Assembly: GCA_001270045.2 (NCBI GenBank)
Contig: DF970686.1
Span: 503,048 to 567,047 of the forward strand
Direction: 5' to 3'
Source of the DNA: Bacteroidales bacterium 6E
GTDB lineage: Bacteria; Bacteroidota; Bacteroidia; Bacteroidales; Prolixibacteraceae
Length of the DNA stretch: 64,000 nucleotides
Shown here: positions 26,555-37,718 of the stretch, piece by piece
Layout: each line of letters starts with the position of its first letter
How positions within the stretch are numbered: position 1 is the stretch's first letter
Position numbers and translations under genes: made by a program
Notes under the pieces: model-generated
The model's input: only the letters and a program-made list of their open reading frames with translations
What the model was told of the DNA's origin: nothing
Database searches by the model: none

Positions 26555-27533
26555 AATTCTTCATGATCCAATGGACTGCCTGGTCTGTCGGGATGTCGTT
26601 CATGCACCGAAAGTGTTTCTTTGGGCATTTCTCGAAACCCAGTTTGGAACAGGGACGACATTTCAGTCCATCGACCTGCAGTATTTTTGATTCAGGATCA
26701 GGTTGATAGGGTGACATGCCGAATTCCGGAATGGTATTTCCCCAGAATGAGAGAATCTTTTTCCCAAGGGCAGCTGCAATATGCATCAGTCCGGTGTCAT
26801 TGGTCAACACCAGTTCAGCTCGCTGAATCAGGCTGGCCGATTCATTGATGGTGGTTTTCCCGGCAAGATTGATCACCTTGCCTTTATGGCTTTCGGCGAT
26901 GCGCTGTCCGGTTTCTTCTTCATGGTGCCCTCCCAGTAAAACCACAGGGAAGGGAATTTTGCTGCAGATCTCAAGAATGGTGTCAACCGGCAATCGTTTG
27001 GTGGCATAGGTGCCGCCGATGACAAAAGCGATGTATCCCGATAAAAAGTTTGGCGGGAGTTTCCGAATGTCAAATCCCTCACCTTCGGGAATAAAGTAAT
27101 CAAGCCCCTTTCCGTCGTTGGCAATATCAAATACACTGACAGTTTCAAGGTACCGATCGACAATATGTTTGTGTGGCAGCCGGTTGACCTTAAAATTCAC
27201 CATCAGCCACTTTTCGAAGTTGAGCTTGCTGAATGAGAAAGCGGGAACGTTCAGCCTTCGTTTAACCTGTCCGCTCCGAATGTTGTGGTGTAAATCAATG
27301 ACATAATCAATTTCCTCTTTTTCGAGGATTTCGAGCAGGGGAGTGATTTTGTCATCGAGCACATGGATCTGGTCGATCCACGGGTTAGCCTTGAGAAGGG
27401 GTACATATTTGGCTTTGGTCACAAAATGGATTTCCGCATCCTCAACCTGCTGTTTCAATCCCCTGATGACCGGTGTGGTCAGGATGATATCCCCAATGGA
27501 GCTGAATCGTATAATCAGAAATCTGGTTTTCAT
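26532..27533 (-). CDS. Glycosyltransferase family 9 (heptosyltransferase-like)
   Basis: The 333-aa product resembles ADP-heptose:LPS heptosyltransferases. It opens with FLIIRFSSIGDIILTTPVI and has the C-terminal sugar-nucleotide motif LTNDTGLMHIAAALGK. A Cys-rich patch (CRPCSKLGFEKCPKKHFRC) near the end is typical of the Bacteroidota members. It probably adds a heptose or other sugar to the LPS core at the cytoplasmic face. It lies 59 bases after atpC, without a clear terminator between them. Confidence 0.85.
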   Translation of the reverse strand: MKTRFLIIRFSSIGDIILTTPVIRGLKQQVEDAEIHFVTKAKYVPLLKANPWIDQIHVLDDKITPLLEILEKEEIDYVIDLHHNIRSGQVKRRLNVPAFSFSKLNFEKWLMVNFKVNRLPHKHIVDRYLETVSVFDIANDGKGLDYFIPEGEGFDIRKLPPNFLSGYIAFVIGGTYATKRLPVDTILEICSKIPFPVVLLGGHHEEETGQRIAESHKGKVINLAGKTTINESASLIQRAELVLTNDTGLMHIAAALGKKILSFWGNTIPEFGMSPYQPDPESKILQVDGLKCRPCSKLGFEKCPKKHFRCMNDIPTDQAVHWIMKNFKTVQAD

Positions 27534-27592
27534 TCCTGTTGCATTTTCTCGATGCTGCAGGGTTGCAGGTCTGGGTTAGGTCGCCCGACTGA

Positions 27593-27847
27593 TTACCGGG
27601 TATCGTTTTTCATTTCCACGAGGGCGACAAGTTTGTTGTGCTCGTTCTCGACAATACCTCCTGAAATCTCGAAATGGCGTTCACGGCCGTTGGATTCAAC
27701 GATCCGAAGCGTACCTTCCTGGAGCATTGAAAGAATCGGTGCATGGTTATTCAGTATTACGAAAGGGCTTTTGCTTCCCGGTACCTGAACCAGCTTCACA
27801 TCTCCGCTGAACACTATTTTTTCGGGTGAAACAATATCGAGTATCAT
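27593..27847 (-). CDS. atpC: F1F0 ATP synthase epsilon subunit (short form)
   Basis: The 84-aa product matches the N-terminal beta-sandwich of epsilon (LDIVSPEKIVFSGDV, then GSKSPFVILNNHAPI). It lacks the C-terminal helical hairpin, as usual for the short Bacteroidota form. It lies 38 bases after atpD. The other ATP synthase genes are not in this window. Confidence 0.93.
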   Translation of the reverse strand: MILDIVSPEKIVFSGDVKLVQVPGSKSPFVILNNHAPILSMLQEGTLRIVESNGRERHFEISGGIVENEHNKLVALVEMKNDTR

Positions 27848-27885
27848 GCTTATTTATTCTGTTTGTTCAAATTGGAGCGGCCGGT

Positions 27886-29733
<1,848 letters not shown>

Positions 29734-32700
29734 CTACTGTTTGTTGAAAATCATGGTACCGTTGGTAACATTTCCATCCATGGTCAGTCTGTAGATCAGC
29801 ATTCCAGGTGCCACTTCAGGACGGAATTCAATCCTGTTGAGGACACCCTTTTCAACCTTTTGGTCGAGCAGCGTGGTAATCTTCTGTCCAAGCATATCGT
29901 AGATTTCAAGTCGGGCATCAGCATCTTTTGCCGATACAAACTCAAAGTTGACGACAGTCGTGAACGGATTCGGATATACCTTAAGTTCAGATTTATCAAG
30001 ACCATAAGCAATTGCTGATCTGACTTCCGGACACTGGTCGGGGCACATGATCTTTTCATCCAGGTTGCCAACCAGGATCCGGCATTCGTCAAATGCATTG
30101 TTGATCATGTCGACAGCACTGGCAATATGGTCGAGGGTGACTTTCATGTCACCGCACATCATACCGGTTTCAGCGCCTCCCAATGCCTTGTTGGCCAGTT
30201 CATACAATCCTCCGATGGTCATGTCATAACCATTTTCGGCCATGTAGCAAAGAACACCTTCAGGTAACATATAATACCAGTATGGATCAACATCCATCTG
30301 GTTGCAAATGAATTCATAGGGTTCTTCACCCATTACAATCGGGCTGCATACCATTTCAACACCTCCAGATTCTTCCATGCAATAGAGTTTTTCCTGGGTA
30401 GTCAACCATTTTCCGGCTTCCAGAGTTACATCGGTCAGGCCTTCGTTAATCCGCATGTTAAGTCCTAATACCAGTGTTTGTGCAAACAGCTGGTTGTTCA
30501 GGGTCTTCTGTTTGGTCAGGTAACCATTCATGCAAGATGGAACGTTGCTGACAACTTCACAAGTGCCGGAGAGGGCATAACTTGACTTGCCACCCGGAAG
30601 GATGATTTGGATAACCTTGGCAACAGCTGTAGGATATGTACTTTTGAATACAACTTTGTTGGTGCCATATCCAATGGTCAGGTCGCCCTGTGCGATCAAT
30701 CCGGCAGTGAAGGCTTCACCACGTAATGATTCTTCCAAATTACATGCGGTGCCCTTCTGGCTTCCGTAGAATCCCTGGGTATAGGTACAGAATTCTTCAC
30801 ACGGCTTCACTGTAATGTTGATACAGATGGTAGTCGGGTTTTGACATTCATCGATGGCGGTATAACAGATTTCCGTGGTTCCAACCGGGAATTCAAAAGT
30901 CTCGCAATCGGCATCCGGGTACCCAACAATTTCACAGTCATAAGGAACTTCCCCGTCGCAATTGTCCATGAATACCGGTTCAGGAACAATGATCGGGACA
31001 TTGCATTCAAATGTTATGTCTGCTAGCTCTTCCATTGGCTGCGGAGGTACAAGATCCTCTTTCCAGGTGTATGTAACGGTCTGCGAAGCGGTATTGAGGC
31101 ATTCGTCGGTAGCTACATAGGTGAATGTCTGTGAGTATTCACAACCATCGTTGACGACATCACCGGGATTGCATTCGACGGTTGCCGTTCCGCAGTCATC
31201 GGTAGCTGTAATCAGTAAACATGCTGGCCTGGTTGGGTTGCATCCGAGATCTTCATCATCGGGTACATCGACGAGTGTCGGAGGAACCAGGTCTTCGGTC
31301 CAGGTGTATGTAACGGTCTGCGAAGCGGTATTGAGGCATTCGTCGGTAGCTACATAGGTGACTGTCTGTGAGTATTCACATCCATCGTTGATGACATCAC
31401 CGGGATTGCATTCGACGGTGGCCGTACCGCAATTGTCAGTAGCTTCTACTGCTTGATCGCATATAGGCCTTTCCGGGTTGCAACCGAGGTCACCTCCGGT
31501 AGGCAGATTGGCCAATACGGGTGGAATTAGGTCAGGTGCAACCGTAAAGGTACTGCTGCATTCATCGGTCTGTTCACAGAAATCGGATATCGTATATGTG
31601 ACCGTTGCAGTAAATCCGCAATTGGCATTGGTCGGAAGATCAGGAAATGATGATATTTCTTCATTTACTGGTTCAACGCCGCCTTCATAATACCAGGCAG
31701 CTTCAGATTTCCATTCATTGTATGCTGCCTGAATTTCGGCAAATGGTGTGCAGGCATCGAAAGAAACATCACCTGGGCAATGGGCAATCAATTCAGGCAG
31801 ATCTAGTCCTACCTGGATAGGTGCTCCGGGAATATCCTTTAATTCTGATTGTGCTGATTCTCCGGAAGTTCTGGTACGGATAAAGACAGAGGTGATGGAA
31901 TAACATGGATTTTCATCGAGGTTAAGGATTTCTGTTAGGTTAATGGCTCCTTCAACCCATTGATTCACATCATAATAGTCTAATCCATAGGCATCAAATG
32001 GGACATAGGTTAATACAGTATTCTCTGAGACAAAAATATGATCTTCAAAAGATTCTAAGGCTCGGGGAACATATTCGAATGATCCTCCTACATTGGTCCA
32101 TTCATTGATATACACTCCGGCCAGCCCGCCACCCTGGCTGAAAGCAACGGTGACAAGGATGTCCCCTTCTGTTCTTCCTCCATCCAAACCGTCGGTTTCC
32201 ATTAACATTGTACTTTCATTCAATTCCAACCGGCGCTGCAGGAATTCAAAGTCAATGTAAGAGTCACCATTATTGACCTGACGGTCGGCAGCAAAAATGC
32301 ACCACAGGTCTTCCGGATCTCCTCCCAAATCTGGATCCCCATAAGAAAAATGAAGTCCTGCATTCTGGATTTCGTTTTTGTTGGGAACATTCCCTTCACC
32401 TATGCTATAGGTGATCGGATTGTCGTTGATCTTGTTGGAACTCAGAAAGGTAGTAGGATCTTTCTCTCCCCAAACATCTGGCAGAAAATAGGTATAGGGA
32501 TATGGAAACTCCCCTTCGCTGTTACGATCAAAGACACCACCACCAGTGCCGGGAAAAGGAGGAGTAGAACTAGCACCATACAAAAACCAGTCTCCTGTTC
32601 CTGCTGTAGGAGTATTTGCATAGGCATCACCATCAATTCCCATACCTCCCACTGGCGTAATTACTGGTGCCAATCCAGGCAGATGTTGGGCATAAACGGT

Positions 32701-32775
32701 ATTGACCACAAGAAAAGAGCAACAAAGGAAAATCAGATACAATAATCCTTTGCTTAACCAGTTAGATTTTTTCAT
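29734..32775 (-). CDS. Giant T9SS-exported protein with two 79-aa Cys repeats
   Basis: The 1013-aa product has a signal peptide (GLLYLIFLCCSFLVVNTVYAQ). An N-terminal domain of about 320 residues follows (DLWCIFAADR ... NGDSYIDFEF ... EGAINLTEIL), shared with the protein at 33504. Next come Cys-rich HYR/Ig-like repeats, of which two adjacent 79-aa units are nearly identical, then a TQGFYGSQKGTAC-led helical module. The last ~85 residues are a T9SS type A sorting domain (LKVYPNPF ... LEIYDMLGQKI ... NGTMIFNKQ). It should be secreted or attached to the cell surface and may act as an adhesin or matrix protein; no enzyme motif is seen. I chose ATG 32775 (MKKSNW), the codon that opens the signal peptide, over ATG 32796. 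Confidence 0.85.
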   Translation of the reverse strand: MKKSNWLSKGLLYLIFLCCSFLVVNTVYAQHLPGLAPVITPVGGMGIDGDAYANTPTAGTGDWFLYGASSTPPFPGTGGGVFDRNSEGEFPYPYTYFLPDVWGEKDPTTFLSSNKINDNPITYSIGEGNVPNKNEIQNAGLHFSYGDPDLGGDPEDLWCIFAADRQVNNGDSYIDFEFLQRRLELNESTMLMETDGLDGGRTEGDILVTVAFSQGGGLAGVYINEWTNVGGSFEYVPRALESFEDHIFVSENTVLTYVPFDAYGLDYYDVNQWVEGAINLTEILNLDENPCYSITSVFIRTRTSGESAQSELKDIPGAPIQVGLDLPELIAHCPGDVSFDACTPFAEIQAAYNEWKSEAAWYYEGGVEPVNEEISSFPDLPTNANCGFTATVTYTISDFCEQTDECSSTFTVAPDLIPPVLANLPTGGDLGCNPERPICDQAVEATDNCGTATVECNPGDVINDGCEYSQTVTYVATDECLNTASQTVTYTWTEDLVPPTLVDVPDDEDLGCNPTRPACLLITATDDCGTATVECNPGDVVNDGCEYSQTFTYVATDECLNTASQTVTYTWKEDLVPPQPMEELADITFECNVPIIVPEPVFMDNCDGEVPYDCEIVGYPDADCETFEFPVGTTEICYTAIDECQNPTTICINITVKPCEEFCTYTQGFYGSQKGTACNLEESLRGEAFTAGLIAQGDLTIGYGTNKVVFKSTYPTAVAKVIQIILPGGKSSYALSGTCEVVSNVPSCMNGYLTKQKTLNNQLFAQTLVLGLNMRINEGLTDVTLEAGKWLTTQEKLYCMEESGGVEMVCSPIVMGEEPYEFICNQMDVDPYWYYMLPEGVLCYMAENGYDMTIGGLYELANKALGGAETGMMCGDMKVTLDHIASAVDMINNAFDECRILVGNLDEKIMCPDQCPEVRSAIAYGLDKSELKVYPNPFTTVVNFEFVSAKDADARLEIYDMLGQKITTLLDQKVEKGVLNRIEFRPEVAPGMLIYRLTMDGNVTNGTMIFNKQ
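31063..31536 (-). repeat. Two direct 237-bp coding repeats
   Basis: Two 237-bp units encode 79 residues each (ATD-CGTATVECNPGDV then GCEYSQT then YVATDECLNTASQTVTYTW then DLVPP). DNA identity is very high over the first ~130 bp of each unit, pointing to recent duplication or conversion. Confidence 0.75.
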
Positions 32776-32894
32776 GATCACGTGATTTAGGATCATTTAC
32801 TAAAACTTGCGTTTCATATATCCTCGAATCACCTTCACAAAGCCTCCCGGTAAAGAGCTGGCTATGCTTCTGTAGTCAATGGTTGGTCTGTTGT

Positions 32895-32925
32895 TTTCCT
32901 GGAAGCGGGGCTAACAATCAGGAAA
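32895..32925 (-). promoter_or_regulatory. Conserved leader hairpin, copy 1
   Basis: TTTCCTG and CAGGAAA form a 7-bp stem whose loop shares a G-rich element with copy 2 at 37719 (GGGGCTAACAA versus GGGGTGACAA on the plus strand). It lies about 120 bases before the start codon in both leaders. Confidence 0.5.
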
Positions 32926-33000
32926 TAGCTTGCAAAAACGACTTGTATGAAATAAAAGCGACTTGATAAATACAAGAAGTAAGTTATGACGATTATGAAT

Positions 33001-33033
33001 AAAAATCCATCCGTAAAATCCCGTATTTTTTAC
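33001..33033 (-). promoter_or_regulatory. Conserved upstream block, copy 1
   Basis: AAAAATCCATCCGT followed by TATTTTTTAC (plus-strand reading) recurs at 37814-37846. The distance to the start codon is 226 bases here and 216 there. It is a candidate regulator-binding or promoter element. Confidence 0.5.
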
Positions 33034-33397
33034 GATTTTGGAAATGTTTCACTGCCATATGGCAAAATTTAAGATCATCCCCCAAAGCTAAAGCCTTTAT
33101 ATCCAAACTAGAATATTCCGTTTTTCTGCTTGTTTGGAATAATAGTTTGAATATAAGCATTATAGTTCTGTAATCCTTGCTAATTCCCTTTTTGTTGTTA
33201 CCTTCTCAAATCCCGCTCCCGCGACTTGTTCCCTTCTGTACCGGTTATGTATTTACTCATATATGATCCGTATATTCAATATATCTCGTATAGTGGAATA
33301 TATACAATAACTATTTAAGATACGGCAAATATATTTGCAAATACATAAGTTGATGGGGACTTATTGCGGAGTTTTTCGGGGAATAGGTTGAACTACG

Positions 33398-33435
33398 AAA
33401 AAAATAGAAGCCGCTCCTGAATCAGGTGCGGCTTC
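33398..33435 (-). terminator. Terminator of the T9SS gene at 33504
   Basis: GAAGCCGC-CCTGA pairs with TCAGG-GCGGCTTC in a long hairpin, followed on the minus strand by a U-rich tract. It is a textbook intrinsic terminator. Confidence 0.85.
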
Positions 33436-33503
33436 ACGGGACTGTTGAATTACTGCTCCTTACCCTCCTTTTGCCTGGTAAACCAACAGATCTATCTTAA
33501 ACT

Positions 33504-36500
33504 TCATTTATTGTATAACAGCGTGCCCTGGCTGATTTTGTTGTCAAGGCTCAGTCTGTAAATGAGAACTCCGGGGGTCAATACGGGTTTGTATTCAATC
33601 CGGTTCAGGACTCCCTTTTCAACCCTGCGATCGAGTAACGTTGCCATTTTTTGTCCGGTAACATTGAAAATTTCAAGACGTGCATTTGCATTTCGTCCTG
33701 AAACAAATTCAAAGTGTACCGTCGTGCTGAACGGATTCGGGTATACCTTCAGGTCGGTTGCTTCCAGTCCTCCCGTTTCACCGGAAGAAGGAAGTACAAG
33801 TACATACATGCTGGCTTCCATGGAATCGCAGTGTACGACTCCCAGCAATCCCCTGTTATAGAGATCGAGCTGCATTGCCAGGGCGATAAATTGCTGTCTC
33901 AGCAAACTATATCCGGGCAATCCTGCAATCTGTGCGGGTGTGTAAGTGCTAAACAATACTGCGGCATCGGCAAGTTCTGTGGCAACGGGTGCCGGACTGG
34001 CATCTGCATAAACGTTCAGTATGGCAGCAATAAACTGTGAGGCCAGGATGTAATAGGCATTGTCGGCTGTTTCGGTCCACATGACTTCCATATAGGTTTG
34101 TCCGCTCAGGTAGAATATGGTTGAAGGACCAATATTGTCCCAAACCGGATCATATTTGGAAGTGGCCGGATAGCCGTGAGTTTTCCAGTAACCCTGGGTC
34201 AGCGTGCAACCATCCGGACAATCTGGTACCGTAAATGAACAGGTTACTTCATCACTGGTGCAATGGTCATAGGCATAGTAAGTAAAGTATACAGTACCTC
34301 CATCGTTTTCGTTGAAATAATCCCTCCAGTCAAGTGCCATCAATTCGGCCATGTTGTCGGTTACAGGTTCACAACCTCCTTCATAATAGAACCCTTCTTT
34401 CCAGGCTGCAAAGAATATATCAATGTCAGTGGCCGACAGACAGGTTTCAAGGATTGGTCCGTCGGAACAGAATGCAGTTACTGGGGTGGTATATGGATCA
34501 ACCGTAAATGTGCAGGTAACCGATTCTTCGTCGCACAGATTGGCAACGGTAGCTGTAACAGTTACTACCTGTTCAGTTTCAGAGCATTGAGATGGCATCA
34601 CCAGTGCTTCGAGAGGTGGATCAAATTCAACCTCTCCGGGAGGACAAGTGCCATGTCCTTCGATGGCCAGCAATCCGGAAATCCAGGTGTTCCATGCGGC
34701 AAGAATTTCGTCATCGGTGCTGCAACCGCCAAGATACGGATCACCAGGACATTCATCGATGGTGAGGTCATCTACATAGGCTGCGACGGTGAAGGTGCAG
34801 GTAACGGATGCATCATCGCAATGGTTGGCGACGGTTGCCGTTACAGAAACGACCTGATCAGTGCCAGAACACTGAGATGGCATTGTCAACTCTTCCAGAG
34901 GCGGATCAAATACCACTTCTCCGGGAGGACAGGTTCCATGTCCTTCGATGGCCAATAATCCGGCTATCCATTCATCCCATGCTGCTGCAATTTCAACGTC
35001 ACTACTGCAACCATCCAGATTCGGGTCACCCGGGCATGCATCGATGTAGAGGTCGTCGACATAAGCCTGTACCGTGAAGGAGCAGGTAACGGATTCTTCG
35101 TCGCAATGGTTGGCGACGGTAGCGGTCACTTCGACAATCTGGTCTGTGGTAACACATTGCAGTGGCCTTTCAAGTTCTTCCAGCGGCGGGTCAAATGTGA
35201 CATCTCCGGGAGGACAAGTACCAGATCCTTCCATGGCCAATAGCCCTGCAATCCATGAATCCCATGCGGCTTCGATTTCAACATCGGTGCTGCAACCATC
35301 GAGGTTCGGGTCACCCGGACAAGCATCAATGGCGAGGTCGTCGACATAAGCCTGTACCGTGAAGGAGCAGGTAACGGATTCTTCGTCGCAATGGTTGGCG
35401 ACGGTAGCGGTCACTTCGACAATCTGGTCTGTGGTAACACATTGCATTGGCATATCCAGTTCTTCCAGAGGCGGATCAAATATCACATCTCCAGGAGGAC
35501 AGGTTCCATGTCCTTCGATGGCCAATAATCCGGCTATCCATTCATCCCATGCGGCTTCGATTTCAACATCGGTGCTGCATCCATCGAGGTTTGGATCGCC
35601 CGGACAAGCATCAATGGCGAGGTCGTCGGTGTAAGCCTGTACCGTGAAGGTGCAGGTAACGGACTCTTCATCGCAATGGTTGGCCACAGTGGCCGTAACA
35701 GAAACTATCTGGTCAGTGGTGACACATTGCAGAGGCTTAACCAGTGATTCCAGAGGCGGATCAAATACCACATCTCCGGGAGGACAGGTGCCATGTCCTT
35801 CGATGGCCAATAATCCAGCCATCCATAAATCCCATGCAGCTGCAATTTCAACATCGGTGCTGCAGCCATCGAGTTCAGGATCACCCGGACAGGCATCGAT
35901 GGTGAGGTCATCAACGTATGCCTTGACAGTGAAAGTGCAGGTTACGGATGCTTCATCGCACATATTTTCGACCGTTGCGGTGACAGATACAACCTGATCA
36001 TTGGTGACACATTGCAGAGGCATATCCAATTCTTCCAGTGGCGGGTCAAAGACGACATCACCGGGTACACAGGTGGCATGTCCTTCCATGGCCATCAATC
36101 CTGCGATCCAGGTATCCCATGCGGCTTCGATTTCCACATCGGTGCTGCAACCATCCAGTTCGGGATCACCAGGACATTCATCAATGGTAAGGTCGTGTGG
36201 ATAATCAATGGTAATGGTTTTTATGCATTGGTCGGTTTTTTCGCAGTAATCCGTGACTTTATAAGTGACCGTTATGGTTCCTCCTGCACATACAAATGCT
36301 TCGTCGATGGAAGCAAGGGGCGGGTCAAATGTCAGTTCTTCGAGGAAATATTCCGTTTCGTCACCTTCAACTTCGGGGTCACCTTCGTCAATAAAAGGAA
36401 CGCCATGATCAGGATCAGGCATGAATCCTTCCTTCCAGGAGTTGATGGCAGTCAGGATGGCATCCGGTTCCATACAGCTGAATTGGAGATCATCAGGGCA

Positions 36501-37598
36501 GATGGCCATCGGGGGTTCCGATTCAATGTTCAACTGTGCCGGTGGTCCTGCCAGGTCTTTTAATGTTGCACTGGGTGAATCCGAGCTTTTGGTCCTGCAC
36601 CAAACGGTTGCAATACTGTAGCAGGGATTATAACCCAGGATCTGTGTCAGGTTAATGGCTCCTTCGGCAAACTGGTTACGGGTATATTCCATACCATTGT
36701 CATAAACCTGCCAGGGAGCGACGGTTGGGGCAAGGTTGTTGGTGCAGAAGATGGAGTTGGCAGGAAAGTCAGAAAGCTGTTTCCTGATCCATGTCCAGTT
36801 CCCTTTGGAGTCTTGTCCCCAAGTATCCACAACCACTTCTGCCCTTCCCCCGCCATTGCCAAATTCAATGGTAATCAAAACATCGCCAGGGGTTCTGCCC
36901 TTGGTGTAGGGGTGGGTATCATAGAATGGATCGAGTGGATCAACCGGGCCTGCAGCCGAAACGAAGGTTCCGGTCGCTTGATCGTAGGTGATGGTAGCCT
37001 GGTTGAATTCGAAGTCGATGTAGCTGTCGCCATTGGTTTTCCAGCGGTCGGCGGCAAAGATGCACCACAGGTCGTTTTCATTTCCTGGAAATTCCACTTG
37101 TGTTAGCTTGTCTTTTCCCACAATATCGGGATTCCCATAAGTAAAGTGGGCAGCTGCGCGCTGTACATCATCCTTGGGGGGGACAGACCCAGCCTTTATC
37201 AGATAGGTGGCCGGGTGATCGTAAATTTTGTTGCTGGTCGCAAAAACGGAGGGGTCATCGATCCCGTCTTTTCTGAACACATCCTGATAAAAAGTCGACA
37301 TATTTGCCGCAACAATCCTGGGCCATGGTTTACCATCCTGGTCCAGTAAGCTGTAAAGCGGGTTGGGATAATCAGGATTATAGAACCAGTCCCCATACAT
37401 ATTGGGAACCGATCCTTCATCAGGACAGGTCATGGCAAAAGCATCACCGTCGATGGCAAAACCGTTGATCGGTTCCATCACCGGGACGGCTCCTCTTTTG
37501 TAAATGGATTGTGCATGGCCATTCAGGCCAATCAGTAGCGCTCCACAAAGGAATAGAAGAAAACAGATTCCTTTGAACCAATAGGTACTCTTTTTCAT
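33504..37598 (-). CDS. Giant T9SS-exported protein with six 95-aa tandem repeats
   Basis: The 1364-aa product has a signal peptide (GICFLLFLCGALLIGLNGHAQ). Its N-terminal domain is paralogous to the protein at 29734 (DLWCIFAADR ... NGDSYIDFEF ... EGAINLTQIL). Six tandem 95-residue units follow (34488-36197), each with four Cys and the pattern IDxCPGDPxLDGCSTD ... DPPLEEL ... VTATVANHCDEESVTCTFTV. After one diverged unit comes a TQGYWKTHG-led helical module and a T9SS type A sorting domain (LKVYPNPF ... LEIFNVTGQKM ... LLYNK). It is very acidic and rich in Cys, fitting an extracellular calcium- or disulfide-stabilised filament or adhesin (inference). I chose ATG 37598 (MKKSTYW). A LuxR-type regulator gene lies 332 bases upstream. 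Confidence 0.87.
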   Translation of the reverse strand: MKKSTYWFKGICFLLFLCGALLIGLNGHAQSIYKRGAVPVMEPINGFAIDGDAFAMTCPDEGSVPNMYGDWFYNPDYPNPLYSLLDQDGKPWPRIVAANMSTFYQDVFRKDGIDDPSVFATSNKIYDHPATYLIKAGSVPPKDDVQRAAAHFTYGNPDIVGKDKLTQVEFPGNENDLWCIFAADRWKTNGDSYIDFEFNQATITYDQATGTFVSAAGPVDPLDPFYDTHPYTKGRTPGDVLITIEFGNGGGRAEVVVDTWGQDSKGNWTWIRKQLSDFPANSIFCTNNLAPTVAPWQVYDNGMEYTRNQFAEGAINLTQILGYNPCYSIATVWCRTKSSDSPSATLKDLAGPPAQLNIESEPPMAICPDDLQFSCMEPDAILTAINSWKEGFMPDPDHGVPFIDEGDPEVEGDETEYFLEELTFDPPLASIDEAFVCAGGTITVTYKVTDYCEKTDQCIKTITIDYPHDLTIDECPGDPELDGCSTDVEIEAAWDTWIAGLMAMEGHATCVPGDVVFDPPLEELDMPLQCVTNDQVVSVTATVENMCDEASVTCTFTVKAYVDDLTIDACPGDPELDGCSTDVEIAAAWDLWMAGLLAIEGHGTCPPGDVVFDPPLESLVKPLQCVTTDQIVSVTATVANHCDEESVTCTFTVQAYTDDLAIDACPGDPNLDGCSTDVEIEAAWDEWIAGLLAIEGHGTCPPGDVIFDPPLEELDMPMQCVTTDQIVEVTATVANHCDEESVTCSFTVQAYVDDLAIDACPGDPNLDGCSTDVEIEAAWDSWIAGLLAMEGSGTCPPGDVTFDPPLEELERPLQCVTTDQIVEVTATVANHCDEESVTCSFTVQAYVDDLYIDACPGDPNLDGCSSDVEIAAAWDEWIAGLLAIEGHGTCPPGEVVFDPPLEELTMPSQCSGTDQVVSVTATVANHCDDASVTCTFTVAAYVDDLTIDECPGDPYLGGCSTDDEILAAWNTWISGLLAIEGHGTCPPGEVEFDPPLEALVMPSQCSETEQVVTVTATVANLCDEESVTCTFTVDPYTTPVTAFCSDGPILETCLSATDIDIFFAAWKEGFYYEGGCEPVTDNMAELMALDWRDYFNENDGGTVYFTYYAYDHCTSDEVTCSFTVPDCPDGCTLTQGYWKTHGYPATSKYDPVWDNIGPSTIFYLSGQTYMEVMWTETADNAYYILASQFIAAILNVYADASPAPVATELADAAVLFSTYTPAQIAGLPGYSLLRQQFIALAMQLDLYNRGLLGVVHCDSMEASMYVLVLPSSGETGGLEATDLKVYPNPFSTTVHFEFVSGRNANARLEIFNVTGQKMATLLDRRVEKGVLNRIEYKPVLTPGVLIYRLSLDNKISQGTLLYNK
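34488..36197 (-). repeat. Six tandem 285-bp coding repeats
   Basis: Six in-frame units of exactly 95 codons occupy residues 475-1044 counted from ATG 37619. Neighbouring units in the middle are the most alike at DNA level (for example those around 35080 and 35365), consistent with expansion by unequal recombination. They are coding repeats, not a CRISPR array. Confidence 0.9.
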
Positions 37599-37718
37599 GA
37601 TCACAGGGTTTAGGATCATCCAGACCGATGTTCGTACATCCAGGAATCACCATCACAATTGGCATCCATTGGTAAGGAGCGCTGCAAAATCTCCTGCTCT
37701 GCGACTGGTTTGTTTTTT

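Larger units (their letters stand above)
32776..33503. other. Leader and intergenic region between the two giant T9SS genes
   Basis: The first ~260 bases are the 5' leader of the gene at 29734. They include a conserved hairpin (32895-32925) and a conserved block (33001-33033). The far end holds the terminator of the gene at 33504. Between them the DNA is A/T-rich with a GCAAATATATTTGC palindrome at 33325-33338. No coding frame is convincing. Confidence 0.5.

Noticed and set aside
33325-33338. Perfect 14-bp palindrome GCAAATATATTTGC that gives TATATTTG on both strands
   Set aside because: No -33 element at the right distance was found on the minus strand and the position would leave a ~550-base leader; it may be chance in A/T-rich DNA.
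34263-34958. A 231-codon plus-strand frame opposite the giant repeat protein
   Set aside because: It is a shadow created by the tandem repeats of the real minus-strand gene; its own sequence repeats with the same period and has no domain.
34488-36197. Regular repeats that might suggest a CRISPR array
   Set aside because: The unit is 285 bp, codes in frame without stops, and has no short identical repeats separated by unique spacers.
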